Origin: JAOSJT01 sp035362335
GTDB taxonomy: Bacteria; Bacteroidota; Ignavibacteria; SZUA-365
Reading direction: 5' to 3'
DNA length: 64,000 nucleotides
Assembly: GCA_035362335.1 (NCBI GenBank)
Contig: DAOSDL010000024.1
Span: forward strand, 6,228 to 70,227
Numbering within the stretch: position 1 is the first letter of the stretch; every line of letters begins with the position of its first letter. Shown here piece by piece: positions 43,324 through 52,044 of the stretch. The notes beneath the pieces are model-generated. The model made no database searches. It had not been told where the DNA came from and saw nothing but the letters and a program-made list of their open reading frames with translations. Both the position numbers and the translations under genes were made by a program.

Positions 43324-44973
43324 TTATCGCAGCAACACGAGACGCGCAGTGTGACGCCCATCTCCGCGCATGAACAGCATATACGCGCCCGGCGGCATGC
43401 CGTCCAGCGCAAGGCGGAGATTGTGCGCGCCCGCGCCGGGTCGGCCGGCTTCCACACTGCGTACACAGCGACCGAGCACATCGTACAGCTCGAAGCGAAT
43501 ATGATCGCTGCCGTCCACCGAATAGCGCAACATGAGTTGTTCGCGTGCCGGTTGCGGCCACAGCCCGTCGAGGGAGAAAGCGGCGCGTGCCGGCAGCGGC
43601 TCGGCATCGAGATACACACCGGCATTGAACAGCTCCACGAACGCATCACTTTGCTCGCGCAATGCCGTCACGCTCCCGAGATTGTCTTCTCCAAGCGCCA
43701 CCGTCAAGCCGATGATGATTTGCTGCATGGCTCCGGCAGCGAGCGGAAATGGTCCGGATGAAATGAGGAAGCGCCTGTCGCCCGGCCGTATGGTCACGCC
43801 GTCGAACCATCCCGTGCGCGTCACCGGATCGCCGGAGTAGGGAAAAGCGGTGGGCGTCTGCGAAGCGGAGTCGATCCAGGCATCGCCCTTGCGGCCCAGC
43901 CCGCGGAAATTGTACATCACCATTCCCGCACCCTTGATGTCGCCGAGATCGGGATCGCCATACTTCGCCGAACTTTTGATATATGGTGAGAACGCGCTCC
44001 ACGGCAGGTTGCGATGATCCGCCAGCGTTCCGCCATCGAAACGCGCAGTCTCTCCCGGCGCGGGATACACCGGCCCCTGCAACAGACGCCAGCCCATGGC
44101 CGGCGGGATGCCATACTGATCGTCCTGGCTGCGTCCATTGTACACATAGGCCATATTCCTCGCCGCGTCGTAGCCGATGCAATCGTCGAGTCCGTCGCCA
44201 AGATCGGGATCGGCAAACCAGGCCAGATACATACTGTCCTTGACCTGCGTGCCGGTATTCACGACGCGGATGTCGAACACCAGGCTGCGCTCCATAGCCG
44301 GAGAGCGCGAACCCCACACCAGCGTGCGCGTTTCCACTCCCGCGGGTGCGGTGCCGTAAAGGGCGCGCATGCGCGTCTCGTCCAGATCGTTGTTCACAAA
44401 CCACACCATGCCGTCGCCGTGCATGCGCGGATGATCCACGGTGCGGTCTCCCGCTATCCACGCGTCGAAGTCCGGCTCGTACACGGCATCGCCGTCCACA
44501 TCCACCCACGGCGCGCCGAGAGCGACGGGCCAGTCGGCGAAATCCTGGCGCAGCCGCTGCTGCACATCCAGCGGCAGGGTCAGCAGGTCATGCAGGTCCA
44601 GTTTCAACACCGTGTAAGGGCGATGCATGGGCAAAGCGGGATCGGCGGCGACGCCCGGACCCAGCACATTGCCGCCCTGCATGCCCGAGCGGTAGGTGGC
44701 GCCGCCCACGCACAGCTCTGGCAAGGCGTGGCCGTAAAGCAAGCCCTGCACGAAGCACAAGCCCTTGCCCGAGCCCAAGGGAAATTCCAGACCACGGTTG
44801 CGCAGTTCGCTGTCCCATGACAGCATGCCGTTGTTGCCGATCCAGATACCCAGTTGATTCACGGCGAGATACACGGAGCGATCATACTCCGCCGCGGACG
44901 TCGCCGGACCTTGCGCGGAGGTGGAAATACAGAGAGACAACAGCAACAACACGGTAGCAATAGCACGACTCAT
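43324..44973 (-). CDS. Secreted protein with T9SS-type C-terminal domain
   Basis: I choose the ATG at 44973, preceded by GGAGGGTG; the longer frame lacks a ribosome site. A signal peptide (MSRAIATVLLLLSLCISTSA) precedes about 430 residues typical of large T9SS cargo in this group: LAVNQLGIWIGNNGMLSWDS, WVDVDGDAVYEPDFD, PRMHGDGMVWFVNNDLDETR, SLVFDIRVVNTGTQVKDSMY, DPDLGDGLDDCIGYDAARN and QQIIIGLTVALGEDN. The C-terminal sorting domain is WPQPAREQLMLRYSV ... FELYDVLGRCVRSVEAG ... MPPGAYMLFMRGDG. No catalytic motif is seen. It is likely exposed on or released from the cell. Confidence 0.85.
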   Translation of the reverse strand: MSRAIATVLLLLSLCISTSAQGPATSAAEYDRSVYLAVNQLGIWIGNNGMLSWDSELRNRGLEFPLGSGKGLCFVQGLLYGHALPELCVGGATYRSGMQGGNVLGPGVAADPALPMHRPYTVLKLDLHDLLTLPLDVQQRLRQDFADWPVALGAPWVDVDGDAVYEPDFDAWIAGDRTVDHPRMHGDGMVWFVNNDLDETRMRALYGTAPAGVETRTLVWGSRSPAMERSLVFDIRVVNTGTQVKDSMYLAWFADPDLGDGLDDCIGYDAARNMAYVYNGRSQDDQYGIPPAMGWRLLQGPVYPAPGETARFDGGTLADHRNLPWSAFSPYIKSSAKYGDPDLGDIKGAGMVMYNFRGLGRKGDAWIDSASQTPTAFPYSGDPVTRTGWFDGVTIRPGDRRFLISSGPFPLAAGAMQQIIIGLTVALGEDNLGSVTALREQSDAFVELFNAGVYLDAEPLPARAAFSLDGLWPQPAREQLMLRYSVDGSDHIRFELYDVLGRCVRSVEAGRPGAGAHNLRLALDGMPPGAYMLFMRGDGRHTARLVLLR

Positions 44974-45262
44974 CACACCCTCCTGTATCGAATGAACTAC
45001 GACAGCGTGGCCTTTGGCACTACAACCCGAGCAGATACCATGAGACGGGCATGGATGGCTTAAAAACGCATCGCATTGTCCGTTATGTAACCGAGCAAAG
45101 GATAGTACGACATGCGGCAACAATTCGCAAGCCCATTCGGATCCCCATGCCCAAAGCGGGATGGATTACCGGGAACAGCGAAACCACGAAAACCATCGCT
45201 CCTCCCGTCATGAATCCCCGTCAAACATGGAGCGTAGCCCCGTTCGCTGGCAATTCACGGCA

Positions 45263-46759
45263 TCAGACCGACATCGCATCCAGGTCGTCGTCGGGCACGG
45301 GAACGAATTCCTCCAGTACCGGATAGTCGTGAAGATCCTTGGCAATGGCGGCGTGCAGGAAAGACTCGACCCAGTGGAAAATGTCGCTCCGTCGAATCGA
45401 TGCGCGCAGTCGTCGCATACGCCGCTGTCGCTCCTCCGCCGGCATGCTGAAGGCCTCGTACAATGCTGCCGCCACACCGGCGACGTCGTAGGGATTGACC
45501 ACAAGCGCGTGCCGATGCAGTTGCTGCACCGCTCCGGCAAATTCACTCAGAATGAGCACGCTGTTTCCTTCGATACTGCATGCGCAGTATTCCTTCGCGA
45601 CGAGATTCATGCCGTCACGCACCGGAGTGATAAGTGCGATTTCGGCTGTGCGATAGTAGCCCAGCAATTCGTTTCGCGTGAGGTGCCGGTAAATGTAATG
45701 CACCGGCACCCAGCCGCTGCGTGTGAATTCCCCGTTGATTTCGCCGACGAGGCGTTCGATTTCCATTTTCAACGTGTGATATCCCTGAATATCGGTGCGG
45801 CTGGGCACAACCACCTGCACGAAGGTGATGCGCTCGTGCACGTCGGGATAATCCCGCAACAATTGTCGGAAGGCCTCGAGCCGGTCGGGAATGCCCTTGG
45901 TGTAATCCAGGCGGTCGATACCGAGCACGATTTGCCTGTCGCGCAAATCCTCGTGCAGATACCATGCGGATTCTGCCACCTCGCGGCTGCGCGCCCTGCG
46001 CTCGAAATCGGCGTAGTCGATGGAAATGGGAAACACGCCGAGGCGCACCTCTCCCCGCTCCGTCGTGAACACATGCATGCCGTCCTCCTGCCGCACGGTC
46101 ACATCCTTGAGTAGTCGACGGATGCACTGCACGAGATTGCGATGATCCCGCACGGTTTGCACGCCGATAAGATCGTATTGCAACAGCGCCTTGAGAATCT
46201 GAAAGCGCCAGGGCAGTTTCATGAAAATGTCGGGCGATGGAAAGGGAATATGCAGGAAGAATCCCAGCGGTGTTGTCACGTTCTGCGCTCGCAACGCATC
46301 GCCCACGCCCATCAGATGATAGTCGTGTACCCACACGTAATCTCCGTCCCGGTACTCCGATACGATGGCCTGGGCGAAGCGCGCGTTCACCCTGCGATAC
46401 GCCTCCCAGTATGCCGGACGAAAGCGACACTCCGAGAGCAGATCGTGAAACAACGGCCACAACACTTCATTGGAAAAACCGTGATAGTACGATTCAACAT
46501 CGTCCGCCGAAAGAGGCACCGAGCGCAAGCTGTAGCCGGTTGTCGCCGGGGCTTCGTGGAGTAGACGGTGCAAATCCGGATGCGCGTCGTCCGCCACACC
46601 CGACCAGCCGATCCACACCCCTCCTCGATTCCGCAGCACCGGCGCCAGTGCCGTGACCAGCCCGCCCGACCCCGAGCGCAGGCGTAATCCGTCCTCCCGC
46701 TCCTCGAAGAGCACAGGCAAACGATTGGAGACAATCAACAGCCGATTATGAACATTCAT
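45263..46759 (-). CDS. otsA: Trehalose-6-phosphate synthase
   Basis: GT20 enzyme that joins UDP-glucose (or ADP-glucose) and glucose 6-phosphate to trehalose 6-phosphate. The 498-residue protein has VSNRLPVLFEE, SGGLVTALAPVLRNRGG, WIGWSGVADD, YVWVHDYHLMGVGDALR, GFFLHIPFPSPDIFMKLPW, LGIDRLDYTKGIPDRLEAFR and RDGMNLVAKEYCACS, all family signatures. It is the last gene of the minus-strand trehalose series, six bases after the MscS-type channel gene, and AAGG precedes its ATG. Confidence 0.96.
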   Translation of the reverse strand: MNVHNRLLIVSNRLPVLFEEREDGLRLRSGSGGLVTALAPVLRNRGGVWIGWSGVADDAHPDLHRLLHEAPATTGYSLRSVPLSADDVESYYHGFSNEVLWPLFHDLLSECRFRPAYWEAYRRVNARFAQAIVSEYRDGDYVWVHDYHLMGVGDALRAQNVTTPLGFFLHIPFPSPDIFMKLPWRFQILKALLQYDLIGVQTVRDHRNLVQCIRRLLKDVTVRQEDGMHVFTTERGEVRLGVFPISIDYADFERRARSREVAESAWYLHEDLRDRQIVLGIDRLDYTKGIPDRLEAFRQLLRDYPDVHERITFVQVVVPSRTDIQGYHTLKMEIERLVGEINGEFTRSGWVPVHYIYRHLTRNELLGYYRTAEIALITPVRDGMNLVAKEYCACSIEGNSVLILSEFAGAVQQLHRHALVVNPYDVAGVAAALYEAFSMPAEERQRRMRRLRASIRRSDIFHWVESFLHAAIAKDLHDYPVLEEFVPVPDDDLDAMSV

Positions 46760-46765
46760 GCGACC

Positions 46766-47827
46766 TTACTCCTTCCGCCCTTCCGTCACCAGATGCACGG
46801 TCCGCGTCGGGAAGGCAAAGGCGATGCCGCGCTGCTCGAAGGCCTGGTACACCGCCAGATTGATGCGTTGCTGCACGTCCATGTAATCCTTGTATTCGGC
46901 CGACAGCACGTAGTACACAAATTCGAACAGCAGCGACGAAGCGGCGAAGGAAAGGAAATGCCCACGATCAAAACGCGTCATCTCCTCGCGTTCGATGATC
47001 TCTCGCACCATGTCGGGAATGGCGACGACGTCGTCGTAGGGCGTGCCGTATTCCACATCGAGCGTGAACACGATGCGGCGTTCGCTCATGCGCTTGAAAT
47101 TTCGCACGCGGCTGCGCAGCAGATCGGTATTGGAAAACACGATCAGCTCGCCGCTCAGCGAACGAATGTGCGTGGTGCGCATACCGATTTTCTCTATCGT
47201 CCCCCGGAAATCGTCGATGATGATAAAATCACCGATGATGAAGGGCTTGTCGATGGCGATGGATAACGAGGCGAACAGATCGCCGAGAATGTTCTGCGCC
47301 GCCAACGCCACGGCGATTCCTCCAATACCCACACTCGCGATAAGCGCGGTGATGTCTACACCGAGATTGTCCAGGATCAGCAAAAGCAACACCGACCAAA
47401 GCAGCAGCCTGCTCAGAAAGCGCAATACCGACAGCGTGGTTTGTGTGGAGGCGTCGTTGTATTCCTCCAGCTTCGTGGTTTTCCTTATGGCATACAGGAT
47501 GATGGCATTGCCCCACATGCCGACCTGAATCAGCACCACTGCGAACATGAGGTGATCCAGGCTTCGCTGCATCGCCGCTGACATGGCGAGCCAATGACTC
47601 GCAACATACAGTCCGATCCCGATCATAAAGAGCAGGCGGACGCGTTCGAGCAAGCCGACAAGCATGTCGTCGAGATCGGTGCTGGTGCGCGCGACGAGCC
47701 GTTTGAGTCGAAACAGGAAAAAGCGCTTGGCCAGGAACAGCAGCGCGACCACGGCGATGGCAATGCCGATGGTGATCAGCCACTGCACGATACTGTTGCC
47801 AAGGACGCTTGTGTTAAAGACATCCAT
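46766..47827 (-). CDS. Small-conductance mechanosensitive channel (MscS family)
   Basis: This 353-residue protein starts at the ATG at 47827 after GGAGAA, two bases past the otsB stop. It has four or five membrane helices, then the pore-lining TM3 and the upper beta domain: IASVGIGGIAVALAAQNILG, DLFASLSIAIDKPFIIGDFI and GTIEKIGMRTTHIRSLSGEL. MscS channels let solutes out on osmotic downshift. Placement between otsB and otsA in an osmolyte operon is logical: trehalose accumulates under high osmolarity and would be vented through the channel when osmolarity falls. Confidence 0.93.
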   Translation of the reverse strand: MDVFNTSVLGNSIVQWLITIGIAIAVVALLFLAKRFFLFRLKRLVARTSTDLDDMLVGLLERVRLLFMIGIGLYVASHWLAMSAAMQRSLDHLMFAVVLIQVGMWGNAIILYAIRKTTKLEEYNDASTQTTLSVLRFLSRLLLWSVLLLLILDNLGVDITALIASVGIGGIAVALAAQNILGDLFASLSIAIDKPFIIGDFIIIDDFRGTIEKIGMRTTHIRSLSGELIVFSNTDLLRSRVRNFKRMSERRIVFTLDVEYGTPYDDVVAIPDMVREIIEREEMTRFDRGHFLSFAASSLLFEFVYYVLSAEYKDYMDVQQRINLAVYQAFEQRGIAFAFPTRTVHLVTEGRKE

Positions 47828-47829
47828 GG

Positions 47830-48600
47830 TCAATTCTCCAGCCATTGATCGAGGAAGCGCAACAGTTCCGCTGGTGGATTGAGTCGCAGCTGCGCGAGCG
47901 TGGGCTTTGGCTCGCTGCGCACCTGCACGCATAAACCGCTACCGCGAAGTACGCGGAATGCATCCTCGTCCGTCCGATCATCACCGAGATACGCAGCGGC
48001 GCAGGGCGCGATTTCGTGCAGCAATGTAGCCACGGCGTGCCCTTTGTCGCGGCCGGGCACGCGGAGTTCCACGCCACCATCGAATTGATGGAGCAGCAAT
48101 CCATCGTCCACGCTTTCTCGATGCGCGACGATGAGCGCGCGAAGCTGCGCAAGTGCGTCCCGCTTCATGCCGCGCCAATGCACCGCCAGCGAAGCGGGCT
48201 TGAACTCGAGCTGTTCGGCATGCACATGCTGCAACAGCCATTCGCGTTCGCGTTGCAAGGCGAGGTGTTGCCGGGGCCGAAACGTTGGCGGCTGATAGTT
48301 GCCATTCGGCAAGCGCCGCTCCCAGCCGTGCGAGCCCCAAATCTCGGGCGTTTCGGGAAGATCGAGCAAGCGCAGCGCATCCTCCACGGCACGCCCGGTG
48401 ACGATGACAACGCGCGTTCGCTGATCCTGAAGCAATGCGACGAGACGCTCGCGCACGCCCGGCCAAGGCGCGGCATTGTCACGACGAAGCACGAACGGGG
48501 CCAGCGTCCCGTCGTAATCGAGCATGAGCAGGCGGGAGGGGCATTGTGGCAGATTTTCGAAAAACGCATGAACCGAGTTGTCGTTGACCAATACTTCCAT
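47830..48600 (-). CDS. otsB: Trehalose-6-phosphate phosphatase
   Basis: A HAD-superfamily phosphatase that releases trehalose from trehalose 6-phosphate. The 256-residue protein has the DxDGT nucleophile motif in LLMLDYDGTLAPF (Asp28 and Asp30), VVIVTGRAVEDALRLL with the second HAD Thr, the cap region with IWGSHGWERRL, and AYLGDDRTDEDAFR with the final acidic pair. The start is preceded by GAGGTT; the TreT stop lies nine bases upstream. With otsA it makes the complete OtsAB route, alongside the TreT route encoded upstream. Confidence 0.95.
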   Translation of the reverse strand: MEVLVNDNSVHAFFENLPQCPSRLLMLDYDGTLAPFVLRRDNAAPWPGVRERLVALLQDQRTRVVIVTGRAVEDALRLLDLPETPEIWGSHGWERRLPNGNYQPPTFRPRQHLALQREREWLLQHVHAEQLEFKPASLAVHWRGMKRDALAQLRALIVAHRESVDDGLLLHQFDGGVELRVPGRDKGHAVATLLHEIAPCAAAYLGDDRTDEDAFRVLRGSGLCVQVRSEPKPTLAQLRLNPPAELLRFLDQWLEN

Positions 48601-48609
48601 GGCGGAACC

Positions 48610-49851
48610 TCACCGCAACAGGACGCGATTGTCCTGTCCATTTTTCAACAACAGCATCAAGGTCAAATACTCGCCAACGTGACGCGTCAGCAGGAAATTG
48701 TCGCGCACGAATTCGCGTGCCAACGCACCCATGTGTTCGCGGCGCTCCCGATTGTGCAGCAGGTAGCGGATACGCAGCGCGGCACCTTCCGGCGTCGACA
48801 CGAGGAAACCGGTGTGATGGTTCATCACCTGCAGCCGTATGCCGCCGGTATTTCCTCCGATCACCGGTTTGCCTTTCCACATCGCCTCCGTGACGGTAAG
48901 ACCGAAACCCTCGCGCGTGGATTTTTGCAGGACGATATCGGCGGCCCTCTGCAAAGCGTTGATCACGCGATGCGCGTCGGAGGGCAGTAAAAGCACATGC
49001 ACATCGTCGTCGCCATCGGCGGCCGCGTGCACTTCGCGCAACACGGCTTCGCCCTCGGGATCATCGTCGGCGCCGCCTCCGGCGAGCACCAGTTGCAAGC
49101 CCGGAACGAAGCGCTTCGCGATGCGATAGGCCTGGATCACACCGACGGGATCCTTGAAGCGGTCATAGCGCGATACTTGCAGGATCATGGGACGCGCGCG
49201 GTCGATACCGAAGCGTCCATATACCGCATCGATTTCCCCGGCCTCGAGATCGATGTTCTTCTCACTCAGCGGATCGATACTGGGCGGGATGAGGTACTGG
49301 GGATGCGGCAAGGGCTGCGCGAAATCCGACAGCGAGAAAATACTGGCGTCGTAATCGGCGACCCATTGCCGCAGGTAGTTCCACACGGGTCGATACGGAC
49401 GACGCACGTCGATATGGCAGCGCCACACCCAAGTGCCCCGGCGACGGGGGAGCATGCGCAGCAAGGGGGCCGGTTGCGGATCGTGAATGAACACCACATC
49501 GGCATCTCGCAGCGTATCGCTCAGGCGCTCGGCGTTCCGGCGATTCGTTTCTTCAAAATGCCGGAGCAACGCATCCGGTATGGTGACGGTCTCGCCCTGC
49601 AAACCATTGTGGAAGGACTTCGTGCATTGATAGTACTCGGCGTCGCCTTCGATGATTTCCCAATCCGTGGGAATATCCAGCTCGTTGAGCAGGGGCAGGA
49701 GTTTATGGAGAATTTCCGCCACGCCTCCGCCGGCGCGCGTGGAATTGACATGCACCACACGCATGCCACGCAGAGGTCGGGCCAGTCGTCGGAGCTTGTC
49801 GACAACATCGCCGCCGGTGATTGCCGCATAGCGCTCGAGTAACGCGGTCAT
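48610..49851 (-). CDS. treT: Trehalose synthase TreT-like glycosyltransferase (GT4)
   Basis: GT4-family glycosyltransferase of about 413 residues. Motifs match TreT-type trehalose synthases, which use NDP-glucose and glucose: VHVNSTRAGGGVAEILHKL, DADVVFIHDPQPAPLL, WVWRCHIDVRRPYRPVW and the GT4 signature LQKSTREGFGLTVTEAMWKG with the E-x7-E pair, followed by PVIGGNTGGIRLQV. The start at 49851 is fixed by GGAGGTGA and by an ATGA overlap with the preceding DUF5752 gene, a common partner of TreT. It gives a second route to trehalose next to otsA/otsB. Confidence 0.9.
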   Translation of the reverse strand: MTALLERYAAITGGDVVDKLRRLARPLRGMRVVHVNSTRAGGGVAEILHKLLPLLNELDIPTDWEIIEGDAEYYQCTKSFHNGLQGETVTIPDALLRHFEETNRRNAERLSDTLRDADVVFIHDPQPAPLLRMLPRRRGTWVWRCHIDVRRPYRPVWNYLRQWVADYDASIFSLSDFAQPLPHPQYLIPPSIDPLSEKNIDLEAGEIDAVYGRFGIDRARPMILQVSRYDRFKDPVGVIQAYRIAKRFVPGLQLVLAGGGADDDPEGEAVLREVHAAADGDDDVHVLLLPSDAHRVINALQRAADIVLQKSTREGFGLTVTEAMWKGKPVIGGNTGGIRLQVMNHHTGFLVSTPEGAALRIRYLLHNRERREHMGALAREFVRDNFLLTRHVGEYLTLMLLLKNGQDNRVLLR

Positions 49852-50525
49852 GACGTCACCTCCACCCCGGTCCACCGGGTTGCCACCTCGGTGATTCTGT
49901 CCCGCAACGAGGAAAGCGTCACGAAGTAATGGTCCACTTCGGCAAGTCCATCCACCAGTGCGGCGAAATCGCCCTGCTGCGCTTCCAACCAGACCGTGAA
50001 ATCGTCCCGCCCGTCGGAGGTGCGACGACGCGCATCGATGAAGTGATAGAAAACGCTGCTGGTACTGAGCCCCGGAATGGCGGCGATGAGTTCCCGCGGT
50101 GTTCGCACACTCACGCCGGTATCGAAGACGACGATCTGTGATCGTATGAACGAGAACTGCTCATCGGTTTTCGACCATGGCACCATTTCCTGTTCGTCCA
50201 AGCGAAAATCGACAATGTCAAGCAGCTCCTGCCGCAATCCTTCAAGCGTGCGATGGTCACGCGGATCGACAACGCTGAGTCGTTCCGCCACGATTTCATC
50301 GCGCAGCGCATGATGCGCCCATGAAGCGAAATCGTTGTTGTACACCGGCTCGTCGAATTTCGGACGAAGCCGCGAACCCCAGAAATGGTAATACAAGCTG
50401 TCGGCGTTCACATCGCGTATGTGATCGCGCAGCTCGCGCAGGTTTTGCGCTCTCCTGCCCGTGGCAATGGCCGCGAGCGAACAATCGTGAATACGGAACG
50501 GCTGAATCGTTGGTCCATTGTTCAT
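49848..50525 (-). CDS. DUF5752-type protein, partner of TreT
   Basis: A soluble 225-residue protein that is commonly encoded directly before TreT-like trehalose synthases (DUF5752-like). Seen: IQPFRIHDCSLAAIATGRRA, LRELRDHIRDVNADSLYYHF, DFASWAHHALRDEIVAERLS and SVFYHFIDARRRTSDGRDDF, with two repeats of a YYHF/FYHFIDARR-type helix motif. Its function is not known; the conserved pairing suggests that it regulates or assembles with TreT. It is the first gene of the trehalose series, and its stop overlaps the treT start (ATGA). No clear ribosome site precedes the ATG. Confidence 0.8.
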   Translation of the reverse strand: MNNGPTIQPFRIHDCSLAAIATGRRAQNLRELRDHIRDVNADSLYYHFWGSRLRPKFDEPVYNNDFASWAHHALRDEIVAERLSVVDPRDHRTLEGLRQELLDIVDFRLDEQEMVPWSKTDEQFSFIRSQIVVFDTGVSVRTPRELIAAIPGLSTSSVFYHFIDARRRTSDGRDDFTVWLEAQQGDFAALVDGLAEVDHYFVTLSSLRDRITEVATRWTGVEVTS

Positions 50526-50622
50526 GGCATCGACTCGAATTGTGAAACAAGCGAAGGTCCCTATCTTTTACCAACAGCACCCTTCGCTTCATCGTTCCCC
50601 CCCACCACGAGAAAGCGTCCGC

Positions 50623-51552
50623 TTACAAGAGATAGAAGCGTCCGCGATTCTCCAACCGGCTTCGGATCTTCCCCTCCGCGAGCAGCACGTCGAGATATTT
50701 TCCCACATCGAGTGCATGCAGTTGCAAACCCTCGGCGAGATCGTCGATGGTGCAGGGGCGCACGCGCAGCACATTCAGGATGCGCTGCTCCACATCTTCG
50801 CTGTAGGCCACGCAGCGATGGCGCAGCACGGCCTTGCCTATCACTTCCACCGCGGGCCCCAGGCGATGTGCGATGGCCTCCAGATTCTCCCGTGGCATGG
50901 CCTGTATCCACTCCACCGCGCCGGGACGATCCAGCGAATTGAGTTGCACGCGCGTGCAGCGCAGGCGCGCGATGGTGTCGCGGAACAGCGCCACTTCCTC
51001 GTCTCCGTCGTTGATGCCGGGGATGATGAACACTTCCAGCCAGAGTTCACCGCAGTACTCATGCGAAAAGCGATGCAGGCCTTCAATCAACTCCGCACTG
51101 CTGATGCCGCGCCGTGGCCGGTTGATCTTGCGGAACACTTCCTCCGACACCGCGTCCAGCGACGGCACCACCAGATCGGCGCGCAGCAACGCCGCCCGCA
51201 CATCCGCATCTCCCAGCAACGTACTGTTGGTGAGCACGGTCACCCGATACCGGGGAAATTCCTCCTTGAGCATGGCGATCACATCACCGATGCCGCTGTG
51301 CAGCGTGGGCTCGCCCGAGCCGGAGAAGGTGATGGAATCCAGTTCCGGACCCTCGCGCAGCACCGCGCGCAATTCCTCGAGCACCTCGCGCGTGGGCACA
51401 TACTCGCGGCGCTCGAGCGTGAGATCGTCCGTGCTCCCGCATTCGCAGTACAGGCAGTTGAGCGTGCATTGCTTGCCCGGCGTGAGATCGATGCCCAGCG
51501 ACACCCCCAGACGCCGTGAAGGAATGGGTCCGAATACATAGCGCAGTTTCAT
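50623..51552 (-). CDS. Radical SAM protein with C-terminal winged-helix-like domain
   Basis: The start is the ATG at 51552, preceded by AGGAGGCGGAAGC; the frame extends 16 codons further without support. The 309-residue protein has the radical SAM cluster motif CTLNCLYCEC (CxxxCxxC) after FGPIPSRRLGVSLGIDLTPG, then ITFSGSGEPTLH for SAM binding and VTVLTNSTLLGD. It resembles the COG0731-like family of unassigned Fe-S enzymes. The last 75 residues (RILNVLRVRPCTIDDLAEGL ... DVLLAEGKIRSR) form a winged-helix-like domain. The reaction is not known. It stands alone between two repeat-rich intergenic stretches. Confidence 0.88.
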   Translation of the reverse strand: MKLRYVFGPIPSRRLGVSLGIDLTPGKQCTLNCLYCECGSTDDLTLERREYVPTREVLEELRAVLREGPELDSITFSGSGEPTLHSGIGDVIAMLKEEFPRYRVTVLTNSTLLGDADVRAALLRADLVVPSLDAVSEEVFRKINRPRRGISSAELIEGLHRFSHEYCGELWLEVFIIPGINDGDEEVALFRDTIARLRCTRVQLNSLDRPGAVEWIQAMPRENLEAIAHRLGPAVEVIGKAVLRHRCVAYSEDVEQRILNVLRVRPCTIDDLAEGLQLHALDVGKYLDVLLAEGKIRSRLENRGRFYLL

Positions 51553-51710
51553 GCTTCCGCCTCCTGCGATAAACCTAGGACGCTGCTGGATGTTCTCCAA
51601 ATGATCGTAACGTTGTTTGTATCGCTGATCGTGTCGCTGTCGGTGAATTCATTGAAGAGGAGAGTAATGAGTGTAAGGTGAGTAAGGAGGGATTGGTGTC
51701 GGCGCTTTGC

Positions 51711-51860
51711 GAGCACGGTGCTTCGCTGGCACGGAGGACTCGGAGCGCTTCGCGAACACGGTGCTTCGCCCGCACGGAGCACTCGGAGCGCTTCGCGAGC
51801 ACGGCGCTTCGCCTGCACGGAGCACTCGGAGCGCTTCGCGAACACTGAGCACTCGGAGGG
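51711..51860. repeat. 43-bp tandem repeat, 3.3 copies
   Basis: Units at 51711, 51754 and 51797 read GA(A/G)CACGG(T/C)GCTTCGC, then CACGGAG(C/G)ACTCGGAGCG and CTTCGC. A shortened fourth copy begins at 51840. The period is exactly 43 bases, so translations shift frame from one unit to the next, which argues against coding. Confidence 0.9.
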
Positions 51861-51921
51861 TATCGAAGCTTTTCGTCGTTGCACGATCGCATGGCTGGAG
51901 CGCGGTCGCCGTGCCAGCCAG

Positions 51922-51992
51922 CTCGGATCCTCGCGGACTTCCACGATTAATCTGTGCTAATCTGCGTATAATCTGTGCAATCTGTGGTTTTC
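51922..51992. repeat. Dispersed AATCTGTG-type repeat, copy 2
   Basis: CTCGGATCCTCGCGGACTTC, then CACGATTAATCTGTGCTAAT and AATCTGTG units ending CTGTGGTTTT, is a close copy of 31914-31985, 20 kb away in the same orientation. Confidence 0.8.
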
Positions 51993-52044
51993 CCACTCAG
52001 TCGACTCCACCACAGAAATCATGGCACCCGCGCGGCTTCGGCGC

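Larger units (their letters stand above)
51553..52044. other. 492-bp intergenic region with repeats
   Basis: It holds a 43-bp tandem repeat and a copy of the AATCTGTG-type repeat (both listed). The antisense frames rich in SAPSAPC and REALRVLR are translations of the tandem repeat. No gene is supported. Confidence 0.6.
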
